The position numbers were made by a program, and so were the translations under genes. Below the pieces are notes generated by a model that had not been told where the DNA came from, searched no databases, and was given only the letters and a program-made list of their open reading frames with translations. This document shows, piece by piece, positions 47,412-58,169 of a stretch of DNA of 64,000 bases. Position 1 is the stretch's first letter, and the number at the start of each line of letters is the position of its first letter. This DNA is from Ancistrus triradiatus (taxonomy: Eukaryota > Chordata > Actinopteri > Siluriformes > Loricariidae), in the NCBI GenBank assembly GCA_025084515.1, contig JAJAGP010003233.1:1-64000 (forward strand). Reading direction: 5' to 3'.

Positions 47412-47727
47412 TGTTAAGGGGTGAGCCCTGGAAAGAGCTGACTCACCCCAGTTCTGTTTTATGTCTGTTTATATATGTGCCTGTGTGTATATAGTTTGTT
47501 TTGGCAGTCCTGGGTGACACCTGGCAGCGAGAAGTGGGATTTTCCTGAACCCTCCGTTCCCGATCAGTCGACATTGCTGCAGCGCACCTGATCTCGATCA
47601 GAAGCAATCAGGAGCGATGTGAAGCAGTGCTGATTCCCTAGGTAGGGAAATAAACTGCACCATCTTGTGTGTTCCCATTACACGTTGGTTTCAATACCCC
47701 GAGGCTCTGCCTCACGCCGCCGTAACA
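47412..47727. mobile_element. Solo LTR with 5-bp target duplication
   Basis: Starts TGTTAAGGGGTGAGCCCTGG, ends CACGCCGCCGTAACA, and is flanked by GAATT at 47407-47411 and 47728-47732. AATAAA at about 47648 suits an LTR polyadenylation signal and suggests plus orientation. At 316 bp it is unrelated to the two other LTRs here. It interrupts the gypsy relic, so it is younger than it. Confidence 0.88.
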
Positions 47728-47732
47728 GAATT

Positions 47733-48960
47733 AGCCTCCTACCTTAAAGTGCGTTCTGCATCCAGATGGGCTGCTTCATTCTTCTCAACTTCCTCTACAC
47801 ACTGGGTCATCTGCACTCAAGAAGGACTCAACCACTCAAAGATCAGCCACGTTCTTTTGTGCATGCATCATCATACAAGCAGGAAACATGACAGGGTACT
47901 GCTTCTCTAGAAAATCATCACTATTTGCAATGGGCTCTCTCACAACCTCAGGTAGAGTGCATGACTTGCTACCTGTTAGGTCATTCCCTAAAATCACAAA
48001 AAACATCACTGACTGGAAACTGTGAATAAACAGCATTTATCACAAAACCAGACAACTACTTAGTCTGCAGATACACATTATGAAGAGGCACATTATTGAC
48101 TTTAAGCTCTACACAATGAATTAACATTTCACTTCCACTATATGAAATGTCCAGAATTAATGAGTGAGCTGCACCAGCATCTTGCAAAATCCAAACATCC
48201 ACATTTACAGACAGAAAGAAAGGCTTGAATGCCAGTTTAATAGCAAGTAGCAGTGGTGAGCATTCAGTCACACAACTCACACCACCCACATTCTTTATAG
48301 AAGACTACTGTCCAGCATCCTTGCACTACAGTGCAGTGCAGAGCACAATGAAATGACCAGGTTTGTGGTAATAGAAACATTCACAGGAGTTAGCTTGAGG
48401 TGGAGTTGGAGCATGGGGATCAAAAGCAACAGAGGCTGCTCTCCCAACAGAGCATGAGGCAGCTTCTGCACAGAGGGAGGAAAAAACTAATATTTTATCT
48501 CAAGTTGCTATGTTAGCAGATGAGTATGTGATAACACATGCGGTCGTGTTATAGATCATTTATAGCGGATGAGTATGTATTATCACATATTCATCAGTTA
48601 ACATAGCAGCTTGAGCCAAAACATTATTTTTCTCATTAAATAGAGGACTACTAATTCCAGCAGACACTTCCAACAGAAATATAATCTTAAGATGCACAAT
48701 TCTCAACTCTCAACTAGCCTACTTCTTAAAGGCTTTGCCCATAAGCTTCAGGAACACATCCCAAAATCACAACAGCTGTACTTGGTAGTCCTGTTGTTAA
48801 TCTCTAGTTCCAACTCCTTTAACTGGATAAAATGATCAGGGTCATACAACAAGCTCCATCAACCCTGGAGATAGAAACACCTGACTGGAACTCCTCCTTG
48901 TTAGGTAGGACCATCAGAGCCATTAATGCCTGACACGACTAATTTTTTTATGTGGCAGTA
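47733..48960 (-). pseudogene. Gypsy (Gmr1-like) gag and protease relic
   Basis: Minus strand. Gag-like text VPEAYGQSL (~48750-48775) and AQAAMLTDEYVI (~48570-48610) recalls the SCAN-related gag of Gmr1-like elements. CFYYHKPGHFIVLC (~48330-48375) is a CCHC knuckle with its second Cys changed to Tyr. Protease-like LQDAGAAHSLI (catalytic DTGA degraded to DAGA, ~48170-48190) leads to VPLHNVYLQTK (48056-48090). VILGNDLTGSKS and FPACMM (47836-48036) form the post-protease linker. Broken by many stops. Confidence 0.72.
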
Positions 48961-49186
48961 TCTAGAACAGATATATAAGAATCCATGATAAATAACAAAC
49001 CATCCTTACAACATTTAACAAACTGTTGTAATGAGGGAGTGAGTGTAAATTGGCTGCCAGAGAAATAATTATGAGACCACTTTAGGTGCAGACTCAAACG
49101 TTTACAGTATTCAAAGCATACCTCTAATAGGGACTAAATCCCCACTCAGAATAATCTAAAAAAAAAAAAAGCAAAATAATATATCA

Positions 49187-49492
49187 GGTGGCTCGGTGGG
49201 TAGCCTCATCGCCTCACCCAGGTCCTGGGTTCAGTGTCCAGTTGTGGTGGTCTGGGTCCTTTCTGTGTGGGGTCTTCATGTTTCCTCCCACAATCCAAAA
49301 CATGTGTGTTTGGTTAACTGGTGTCTCTAAAAGTGCCCCTAGTGCATGAGTGAGTGTGTAACTGTGTGTGTCCTAAGATGGATTGGTGCCCAGTCTAAGG
49401 TTGTTCCTGCTTTGACTGCTATGCTTTTGGCTAGGCGCTGGTTCTACAGGAGCCCTGTCCAGGATTAAGCAGATAAGAAAGTACATGAATGA
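49187..49492 (+). mobile_element. Second tRNA-SINE family, longest copy
   Basis: Head GGTGGCTCGGTGGGTAGCCT (A box), a B-box-like GGGTTCAGTGTCC, the body GGGTCCTTTCTGTGTGGGGT and GTTTCCTCCCACAATCCAAA, the centre GTGTGTAACTGTGTGTGTCC, GATTGGTGCCCAGTCTAAGG, and the end AGATAAGAAAGTACATGAAT. The A-rich run before the head may be part of the target. Confidence 0.8.
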
Positions 49493-50024
49493 AAATAACA
49501 TATAAAAATAATAAATACTGCCAGTAAGGAATAACTAAGACTTTTGCACAATCCAGTTGCTGCATGTCTAACTTACCAAGGTGCTCAGTCAACACAACCA
49601 CAAGGCCAAACATAGCAAATCTTAATAATCATGAAGTCACTGTGGAGGAGCCCTGGTTATATCACCATCTAGGGTTAAGTCTTAAGAATCTCAAAGGGGT
49701 AAAGGGAAAGTGATCATCGGATTCACAACAGATAACAGTTGACAACCAGGATCACAAGTAACGAACACAATAGTAAACAAATGAATGTGCCAAAGCCAAA
49801 CAAGCAGGTGTCCAAATTGAGGATTAAGTGAGCATCAAAGCAAGCCTGCATCAAATATTATCATCAAAGCAAGCATAAAGCATATGCATGAAACTAAGAA
49901 TTAAGTTAACCACCACTCTCAAATCCTGGTTCCAAAAAACAAGGTTGCGGGAAAACTGACGTTAGCAACTATCAACATGCTACACCAGTCAGCAATGGCT
50001 CACATGATATGTGTGAAGAGTCTG
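49493..50024. other. No gene seen
   Basis: No recognised feature. Confidence 0.45.
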
Positions 50025-50202
50025 GTGTTTTCAATCACTGAGATGACAATCAGTGAGATCTGTCAAAGTCTGATCTTCACAGCACACCTTTGTGTTAGGG
50101 TATCATGGCACTCTCTTTTGATGCTCATCGGGCTAGAAAAGTTTACAAAGCCATCTGTTAAGGATGGGTTTGGACTCCACCAAACCATAGTCAGACAGAT
50201 AA
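50025..50202 (+). mobile_element. Tc1 family A 5' fragment (copy 11)
   Basis: GTTTTCAATCACTGAGATGA to GTCAGACAGATA follows the 5' non-coding and first HTH region of family A, truncated both sides and decayed. Confidence 0.75.
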
Positions 50203-50443
50203 AGCCTTGTGTAAAGAATTCTGACATTATTCAGGCTTTTGTGCATGTGGTCTGTTAACAGTTTGTTCGGAGGCAGAATCAATCTCGCAGGGTGTTTTGC
50301 AGGTCAGTGAACAGCATGCTCTATTTTAACTCACACTCCTATAAGTTTCCCCCATGTAAAAAGTGAACAACACCTGCCTCACACCAGTAATCAGATGTAG
50401 CACAAAAGGAGTAGTGTTTGTCTGTACAAAGGAGTGCACAAAT

Positions 50444-50590
50444 ATTTAGGGAGTTTTTCCTTGCCACTGTTGCCCCATGCTTGCTCAATCTGGGATTGGC
50501 CCTAGATATTAGAAGACAATGTAAAATTGTAAAGTTGCTTTGAGACAATTTTCCATTGAAAAAGCACTATATAAATAAATCTGACTTGAC
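50444..50590 (-). repeat. Repeat R1, short copy
   Basis: TTAGGGAGTTTTTCCTTGCC...GCACTATATAAATAAATCTG followed by ACTTGAC matches the conserved end of R1 (33190-33350, reverse complemented). Confidence 0.8.
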
Positions 50591-50674
50591 AAACAATGTC
50601 ATAGCAATTTTGTTATATCCCTTATGTTGAAACATAATACCTGGCAATGTAATTTCTAATGTGATTGTGATAAT

Positions 50675-50805
<131 letters not shown>

Positions 50806-50949
50806 TATTGGTCTAGTTTAACAGCTTCACTTGTTATTTGGTTTATGAAAGAAAACCTATCAGATTGTAAATATATTCTGAGAAAGTACTGCTACTTACT
50901 TGTCAACAATTAGTTAAAAGAGTCAATCCCTTGAGACTTCATTGTATCA

Positions 50950-51436
50950 TAAAACAAGCTTCACTTGAGTGAAATGACTGAAATGACTCTAAAGGTTGTG
51001 ATGGGGATCCCCCCAAATAGAAACACAGAAAGTCAGTCAACAAGGGCATGTTAAAACAGTTTTGGAATGCACTGTCATTGCTGACAAAGAGCCTTATAGT
51101 GGTGAAGTGTATAGTTAGTAAAAGCTGGTAGCAGATGTCAGTAAAACCACAAGATGCTGTTTAGAATATTGTGAAATCATGCTGGGAAAACATGGATGAT
51201 AACATTTTATGCAGCTTGACAGTTTGAAATTCTGATATTTTTTTTTTTCAAAGATTCAACTGTTCACTGAGATTGGTATGCTGATTATGTTATTTGTAAT
51301 GAAAAACATTTTATTAAATTTGAGAAACAGAACCAAATATAATAGAACCAAAGAACCAAAGAGAACCAAAGACAATAGAAATAGCAAAATAGAAGCATTT
51401 TCATAGTTGTCTCAAACTTTTGACCCCCACTGTAGG
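50950..51436. mobile_element. Degenerate TA-type transposon end region
   Basis: The right end GTCTCAAACTTTTGACCCCC then ACTG|TA is a Tc1-like terminus of the 'CAAAAGT.TGAGAC' type also seen at 38669-39356. The left end and transposase are not recognisable; the left boundary is a guess. Confidence 0.45.
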
Positions 51437-51559
51437 TATTTATGACTTAAGGGCGCATGGATTGCTGTTGTTTAAACCTTCAAACCATAAAAAACCTGAG
51501 GGCCAATCCTAATGCATAATGGACCAGATCATTGGATTAACGTGTAAAGCCAGTCCAAG

Positions 51560-52698
51560 AGGATATGTCATATGTCATGCCCCACGATTCCACCACAATG
51601 TGCCCTAATTAATGATGTACTACGTGACATGTTAGCCAAGTTTGTCATCGCCTACATTGACGACATACTCATACATTCCCCAGATCTCGTCACTCATGTT
51701 CGCCATGTGGGAGCAGTCTTGTCTCAGCGTTCAGACAAGAAGCTTCATCCTGTAGCATACTTTCCCACAAACTCACCCCTACTGAGAGAAATTATGGCAT
51801 CAGGGACAAAGAACTTCTGGCCATGAAAGTGGAGTTAGAGGAGTATCGCCAGTGGCTACCTTAAGAGCACCAAACGCTTGAATCCGCTTCAATTTTACTC
51901 TCACCTACCACCCCAGGACGCGCAATGCCAAAGCTGATGCATTGTCTCATATGTACTGCGATGAGCACACTGACATTGGGAAATTCCCCATGCCCATTCT
52001 GACCTCGGAACTCTTTCTGGCTCCCATAGGCTGGGAGGTTGACGAGGACATTGACAAGGCTCTCACCTCTCATTCCACACCTGCATCATGTCCTAGTGAC
52101 CACATATATGTCCCCGTCAAGTTTTGGGACCCCCTCATCACATGGGCTCACTCATCTCTGACTTTGGAACACCGAGAGAGACACGCACTCAGTAGTTGTT
52201 TCGTGTTTTGTGTCTGTTGCTCATTCCACATCTCTCTTCTCAAGCCAGTCGTTTTGGGTCCCTTGGAGGAGGCGCCCCTGGACTTAGTTCCTCCTACCTC
52301 CTACTGGAGGTGGACAGTACTCCTGTTTACTCTGTTCGACGACTTCTTGACTCATGAAGGAGATGTGGGGTACTCCAGTATCTCGTGGACTGGTAGGGTT
52401 ATGGCCCCGAGGAGCAGAGTTGGGTCTCTACCCAGGACATTCTAGATCCTGGCTTTAAGGAGTTTAAGGACTTTCACCGACGTCATCCAAATCATTCTGC
52501 TCCTCATCCCAGAGGGCATCCCAAGCACCAGCAACCCACTTCTCGCACACGTCATTCTGGCGGTCATCTCAACAGGAGAACTGGTATTCACACTCCCAGC
52601 ACCAGTCCTGACCATTCACGGGAAACCACAGAGGGTCCGAGTGGAAACTTACACCAGCTGCGTCCTTGCTCCATCTCTGACTCTTTGGAAGGGGGTAC
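51560..52698 (+). pseudogene. Ty3/gypsy pol 3' half, internally deleted
   Basis: Plus strand: ALINDVLRDMLAKFVIAYID continues into the RT active-site box (YIDD in place of YLDD, ~51650-51665). It then jumps within one frame to RNase H text GAVLSQRSDKKLHPVAYF. NFTLTYHPRTRNAKADALSH (~51893-51950) is the RNase H/connection end. Integrase is almost wholly deleted (only HIYVPVKFWDPLI-like remains). FHISLLKPV and a decayed chromodomain follow in shifted frames to ~52480. It ends at a purine tract before the LTR. Confidence 0.85.
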
Positions 52699-53110
52699 TG
52701 TCGCACCAGGGATTCCACTGCTAACGCCATGCACTACAACTCCCACAATCCTTCGATGGACCACGTGGTTTCACAAACCAACCAAAGCCGTTCCTCCAGA
52801 TCTCTGTCACCAGAGTACTGATTTAATACATGATTCTCATGCATACCGGGCGTTTACAAACCAGTGCTTGGATTTTTGGTTTCGATTCTCGCTTTGGATT
52901 ACGGATTATGATTCTCTGCCTCGCGTTTTTAGATTTATTTATCTATGGGACTGATTACCCAGCACAACCCTCTCCTTATACTCTGATTGTTTCGTCCTGA
53001 AAGCTGTGTTTGACTCTGTTGGTTCACGTATGCCTGTTTCCAGTATTTACAATAAACCGGCTGCCAGCCTTTTCCTCTGTAATCATCTGTCTCCTGTCAT
53101 CAGCATTACA
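52699..53110 (+). mobile_element. 3' LTR of the truncated gypsy element
   Basis: The polypurine tract GGAAGGGGG (52688-52695) precedes TGTCGCACCAGGGATTCC. AATAAA at about 53051 and the end ...ATCAGCATTACA support an LTR of about 412 bp. No 5' LTR exists in the window. Confidence 0.75.
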
Positions 53111-53299
53111 TCATGAAGCTGCTTTCATTTAATGACATTAACTAATTCTCAAACTAGTTAAATTATTTCATCAGTGGACAATTGGAATGCTGATAAACAA
53201 TATAGCCTTAACATCTTGATGCATGCTCAATAATCCAGGTAAGAAAATCCCAGAAGTTGAATCTGTTCATCTGGACATAGTCAACCGCAGTCTAAGCGT

Positions 53300-53815
53300 A
53301 AACCAGTGGTGATTCCATATGTGGCAGAAACATCTGAACAATTGAGATGCATATTTGCCAAACACCGCGTCTCAATGGCTTTCAACCCCCAAAACACGCT
53401 ACGCCAGAAACTGGTCCACCCCAAGGATCGGGTCCCCCAGCACAAACAGAGTAATGTAGTGTACGCTGCTAAGTGCCGGGAGGATTGCCAGGAATTGTAC
53501 ATCAGGGAAAACAAACAGCCACTGGCGAAACGGACGGCACAACATAGAAGAGCTACCTCATCAGGTCAGGACTCTGCGGTTTACACCCACCTACAGGCCA
53601 GTGGCCACTCTTTCAAGGATGAAGACGTGCAGATCCTTGATAGGGAGGAACGATGGTTTGAACGCGGAGTAAAAGCACCCATTTTTGTAAAAAGGGAACG
53701 TCCATCCCTGAACCGAGGAGGGGGCCTCAGAGTACACCTCTCACCATCTTACAACGGAGCCATCGCAGCCCTTCCCCAATCCTGTGTGAATGGCACACGT
53801 GGCCATTGTAGTTAA
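53300..53815 (+). pseudogene. Penelope-like GIY-YIG endonuclease C-terminus
   Basis: The open frame (53306-53815, 169 aa) encodes the C-terminal endonuclease of a Penelope-like retroelement, which nicks target DNA for primed reverse transcription. Seen: VVYAAKCREDCQELYIRENK (YIG altered to YIR), AQHRRATSSGQDSAVYTHLQ, GHSFKDEDVQILDREERWFE and PSLNRGGGL, in family order. The whole reverse transcriptase is missing upstream. The Gly-to-Arg change in YIG argues against activity. No internal stop in this stretch. Confidence 0.85.
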
Positions 53816-53936
53816 TGGCTATGTCAATCTGCATATTAAACTGATCACTGGTCCCATTGTTATGCAATGGTGCTGGTACCAGTCGTTATGCAAAGGTGCT
53901 GTATATAAGATTGGGGAAGTTTTCCAACTGCTGAGA

Positions 53937-53972
53937 CTGAAGAAGTCACTTAGCTGAGTGACGAAACGTTTC
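53937..53972 (+). ncRNA. Candidate hammerhead ribozyme core in Penelope-like 3' region
   Basis: CTGAAGA (53937-53943) is followed by a hairpin GTCAC/GTGAC (53945-53949 with 53958-53962) and GAAA (53963-53966), then ACGT and TTC. This is the order of conserved hammerhead elements (CUGANGA, stem II, GAAA, short stem III, cleavage triplet). Penelope-like elements are known to encode such ribozymes. One unpaired A precedes stem II and I did not confirm stem I pairing. Confidence 0.5.
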
Positions 53973-54017
53973 TCCAACAAAATCTATGTCCAGATGAACA
54001 GATTCAACTTCTGGGAA

Positions 54018-54389
54018 TATATAATTTTTTTAATGTTTGCTACACTCCTAAACTGCTACTGTCATAGTATGACAAAACACTATTGGTAATACTTAAATGA
54101 GTTTGCTTCACAGTAGGTTTTTATTATGATAGTATGTCATTTTGGGCGTAGCTCATATGACAGTTTCACTCTTAAATTTCAGACTGGTAACAAGTACCTA
54201 AACATGACATAATATGCAAACATTTGGGTGCTAAAATAAAATTATATGCACAAATAAGGGTGCTCACATTAAATTTTTACACAGTCTGGGTTCCATGTCT
54301 TTAAACAGGCCTATTAAACAGACTACTCGGCTTAAAAATATATGTATTTTTATATTTGTAATCCATAACAAGTAATATATATATATAAG
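54018..54389. other. No gene seen
   Basis: AT-rich; short (AT)n at about 54375-54387. Confidence 0.45.
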
Positions 54390-54390
54390 T

Positions 54391-54440
54391 ATACTAAATA
54401 CTTTTTTGCCCCACTGTGTATATATATATATATATATATA
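54391..54440. mobile_element. Family B terminal stub fused to (TA)n
   Basis: ACTAAATACTTTTTTGCCCC followed by ACTG (to ~54415) is the right terminus of family B, and the TA target dinucleotide beside it has grown into a (TA)n run (54418-54440). Confidence 0.8.
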
Positions 54441-55720
54441 AAACAAGCAATATTTCTGGCTCTCACAGACCTGTAACTTCTACTTTAAGAAGCTCTTCTG
54501 TCCAACACTCGTTACCTGTATTAATGGCACCTGTTTGACCTCGTTATCTGTATAAAAGACACCTGTCCACAGCCTCAAACAGTCAGACTCCAAACTCAAC
54601 CATGGCCAAGGCCAAAGAGCTGTTGAAGGACACCAGGAAGAAAATTGTAGACATGCACCAGGGTTGGGAAGAGTGAATCTACAATAGGCAAGCAGGTTGG
54701 TGTGAATAAATCAACTGTGGGAGCAATTGTAAGAAAATGGAAGACATACAAGACCACTGATAATCTCTCTCGATCTGAGGCTCCACGCAAGATCTCATCC
54801 CATGGGGTCAACATGATAATGAGAGCGGTGAGCAAAAATCCCAGAACTACACGAAGGGACCTGATGAATGACCTGCAGAGAGCTGGGACCAAAGAGACAA
54901 AGGCTACCATCAGTAACACACTATGCCGAGAGGGACTCAGATCCTGCAGTGCCAGTCGTGTCCCCCTGCTTAAGCCAGTACATGTCCAAACCCGTCTGAA
55001 GTTTGCCAGAGAGCATATGGATGATCCAGAAGAGGATTGGGAGAATATCGTGTGGGTCAGATGAAACCAAAATAGAACTTTTTGGTAAAAACTCAACTCG
55101 ACGTGTTTGGAGGAAGAAGAATGCTGAGTTGCATCTCAAGAACACCATACCTACTGTGAAGCATGTGGGTGAAAACATCATGCTTTGGGGCTGTTTTTCT
55201 GTAAAGGTGACAGGACGACTGATCCGTGTTAAGGGAAGAATGAACAAGGCCATGTATCGTGAGATTTTAAGCCAAAACCTTTTTCCATCAGTGACAGCAT
55301 TGAAGATGGAACGTGGCTGGGTCTTCCAGCATGACAACGATCCCAAACTCACCACTCGGGCAACGAAGGAGTGGCTCCATAAAAAGCATTTCAAGGTCCT
55401 GGAGTGGTCTAGCCAGTCTCCAGACCTCATCCCCATAGAAAATTTGTCCATGTTGCCCCAAAACATCACTGCTCTAGAGGAAATCTGGATGGAGGAATGG
55501 GCCAAAATACCACCTATAGTGTCTGCAAACCTGGTGAAGACTTACAAGAAACGTTTGAACTCTGTCATTGCCAAGAAAGGTTATGTTACAAAGTATCGAG
55601 TTGAACTTTTGTTATTGACCAAATACTTAGTTTCCACCATAAATTACAATTAAATTCTTTAAAAATCCTACAATGTGATTTCCTGGATTTTTTTCTCATT
55701 TTGTCTCATAGTTGAAGTGT
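54441..55720 (+). mobile_element. Tc1 family B copy 3, both termini lost
   Basis: Homology to copy 1 starts at AACAAGCAATATTTCTGGCT and ends at about TCATAGTTGAAGTGT. The adjoining stub at 54391 is an inverted end. Confidence 0.9.
54602..55653 (+). pseudogene. Broken Tc1-like transposase (family B copy 3)
   Basis: Start ATG at 54602 (MAKAKELLKDTRKKIVDMHQ); a one-base insertion near 54662 ends that frame. The second piece (54702-55064, 120 aa) covers the HTH domains. A one-base insertion at ~55055 shifts to the third (55003-55653, 216 aa) with SDETKIELFG, QHDNDPKLT and SPDLIPIENL. All three catalytic acidic residues are present, but ~30 bp are deleted just after the Glu and the conserved FWxxLK is lost. 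Nearest to complete among family B copies. Confidence 0.9.
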
Positions 55721-57080
55721 GTATTGACAGTGTGTATTGTTGCAGGTCATCGTTCATGGGAGGCTTGGATAAATATGCCGACATGGTGTTAACCTGTCTG
55801 CAACAATCCGTAACAATCCTATCCATAACAATATTTACTTAGAAACAATGGACCTGTCTGATATTTGTTCAAGGAGTAGGACTGTCTAACCTGTATCCAG
55901 GTGTGGCCGAGAGTCTTCACAAAGGCTGCCATGAATCAACAGAAATTCTAATAGCTTTTATTTCATTATTAAAGATTCTGACAATAGACATAATCTTGTA
56001 TTAGCCACAATTCCGGTAAGCTGAAAATAAAATCATTGCACTTGTCTTTGAGTACAGGGTTACTTGTCACACTGTGAGGTCTCACTTTAAAGCAGTTGAC
56101 TTCACCAAGCTGCACACATACACTTTAAACCTCTATAATCAAGTTGTTTATTTAGATCAGCCTTCACACCAACATATTCGTAATGCTGTGTAATTCATCT
56201 GGCAGTCTGTCTCAAGCCAGTATCATGTGGAATGGAGCCATTAATTACAGCAGAGGGAAGCAGAAGGAGTGGGTGACGTCAGTCCTGGATCCTAGTGTAA
56301 TTAAAAGGCAGGATGTTGCTGGGAACCTCGTGATGTGGGAAACACTGTGTTAACAAGCAGTATATTTTTCAGTTCCCGAATGATCCAGATCTTTTAGAAA
56401 CTTCCAACACTTCATGGCTGATTAGAGGAAGATACTCTGTTCTTACTGCTATGGCTTTTACGAAATTTGTGTTAGTGCCTTGCATAACTGTGGTTTATGA
56501 GGAGTCGACAAAAAAAAGAGCAATTTATACAACTTTGCATTAGACAGTAAGTTATTAAATCATCAGAACTAAGACTGAGTTCAACATCTATGAATGTGAT
56601 CCTTCTGTATTCTAAAAATAAATGACTGGAAAGTAATGTTAAACAATTTTAATTCACACTCTACATTACTTACCTCATCCTGCTTCTAGTTTTGTCCATC
56701 TCAGTTCCATTCATCTTGGGCTTCATAAGCCCAAGGATGTTAGTCATCTGCTGTTTTACAAAACAACAGATGTTGTTTTCTAAAAGTGTTCCAGCGATTG
56801 AAGCATGGCAATAACGTTCTTGGTGCTAGAATGGTTGAGGTTCACGTGGTCAAAACAATGGGGGATGCAGGTGCTGCTTCTAATCCACAACAAGGACCCA
56901 GAGGAAGTGCCTAATCTTCTCGAAGATAAATCTTACCAAGGCATTTGGTTGATGGTTGATATGAGTCTATCAGAGTCTATAAAGATGCTTTTCACTAAAT
57001 TACATACTGGAAATAACCACACTGAAAAGATTAGTTTAGTATTTGTAATTATAATAATTATACACAGGGATAACATTCAA
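55721..57080. other. No gene seen; possible regulatory patch at 56190-56340
   Basis: A perfect TGACGTCA lies at 56274-56281, with TTAATTAC and GTAATTAAAA homeodomain-type cores within 60 bp. The rest shows no coding pattern. Confidence 0.4.
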
Positions 57081-57085
57081 GAATT

Positions 57086-58165
57086 TGTTAGGGACCGACC
57101 AGGTAACACGATTCTGGCCGAGGGAAGAATGTGGGAGAGGGAGGACCCAAGTGCAGGATAATATGGATAGGGAAATATCACTCCTGGTGATAACTTTGCC
57201 AAGAGAACAAATATAAGTATATACCCCTTAGGGTAAAAGTGTTAGAGATGGGAGATGGCACCGCCACCGAGAAGAACTCAGACACTCGTAGTAGAGGCTG
57301 TGAGCGAGATTTTTTTGAATCCACACGACTGGTGTTCCAGTGGTAATGACGTTACCACTACCCCGTGTGGCCGCGAGAGGACGTACATGGATAAGAAAGG
57401 TTTAAGAGTCGTAAGGGCATTAAGATGGGCCGTTTTAAAACGGACTCAAAACAAATGTTATATGCAGCCAAAAAAGGGGCTTTAAAACGGAGAGGTTTCA
57501 AAACTAAACAACTAATAACCAGACTAACCCCGTGGCGTGATAGTCTGTAGAAAGCGGGGGAGGGAAGGGGGGGGGGGGGCAGGCATAAGTAGGCAGAAAG
57601 AGAGACGCTGTATTGAGAAGCTCACCGGGAACTGCGCCATGCGCATAAGCGACTTCTCTCTGCCTAGAGCGCGTGCAACGCCGAGTTGAACGCGATAGCG
57701 CCCCGCTATACTTCAAGAAAAAGGATTTAAAGTACCGGGACTGTGTGATCCACCTACGGCGAGAGATCCCAAGGGGATTTATAACATGCAGGGCTTTGCA
57801 TAGGGAGAACGACAGCCTATCTGTGGGCGGCGAGCGAGTTGCTGAGGAGCGCCGAATCAAAGATGGAGGAAGAGAGGTCAGGTCATAGCGTTGCTAAGCC
57901 TTTTCCTACCCAATTCCCTGGCAATTTGAACACCTCGAGTCTCCCGATCTCTACTCGGCTGATCCGCTTATCGGACCAGTCGTACCTCTAAGCCCTATTA
58001 AATCGTCTCTGAGAACTCTCTTCCAACACAAAGAATTTTGCGTATGAGGAACGATTAGCGCACCGACGGGCGGCGTTTAGGGACGGCCTTATTTGTACAG
58101 AGTGCGGCGGCCATGACGGCGCGGCCGGTGCCGCCCTCCCGGTTTGCGATGCGTGAACCGTAACA
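57086..58165 (-). repeat. 3' LTR (element on minus strand)
   Basis: On the plus strand it begins TGTTAGGGACCGACCAGGTA and ends GCGTGAACCGTAACA. At 1080 bp it is 38 bp longer than its partner, with many single-base length differences and some substitutions. Its NRF1-like palindrome is broken by one extra C (57632-57644). Confidence 0.95.
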
Positions 58166-58169
58166 AAGA

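Larger units (their letters stand above)
53217..54017 (+). mobile_element. Penelope-like element 3' fragment with inverted ends
   Basis: 53249-53280 and 53984-54015 are perfect 32-bp inverted repeats. Between them lie a GIY-YIG-type coding end and a 3' region with a hammerhead-like core. It is 5'-truncated, as most Penelope-like copies are; the inverted end fragments reflect the unusual pLTR structure of this class. Confidence 0.85.

Noticed and set aside
48056..48289. 77-aa minus frame as a host membrane protein
   Set aside because: Its text follows the protease region of the gypsy relic, with zinc-knuckle sequence upstream and the ILGNDL linker downstream.
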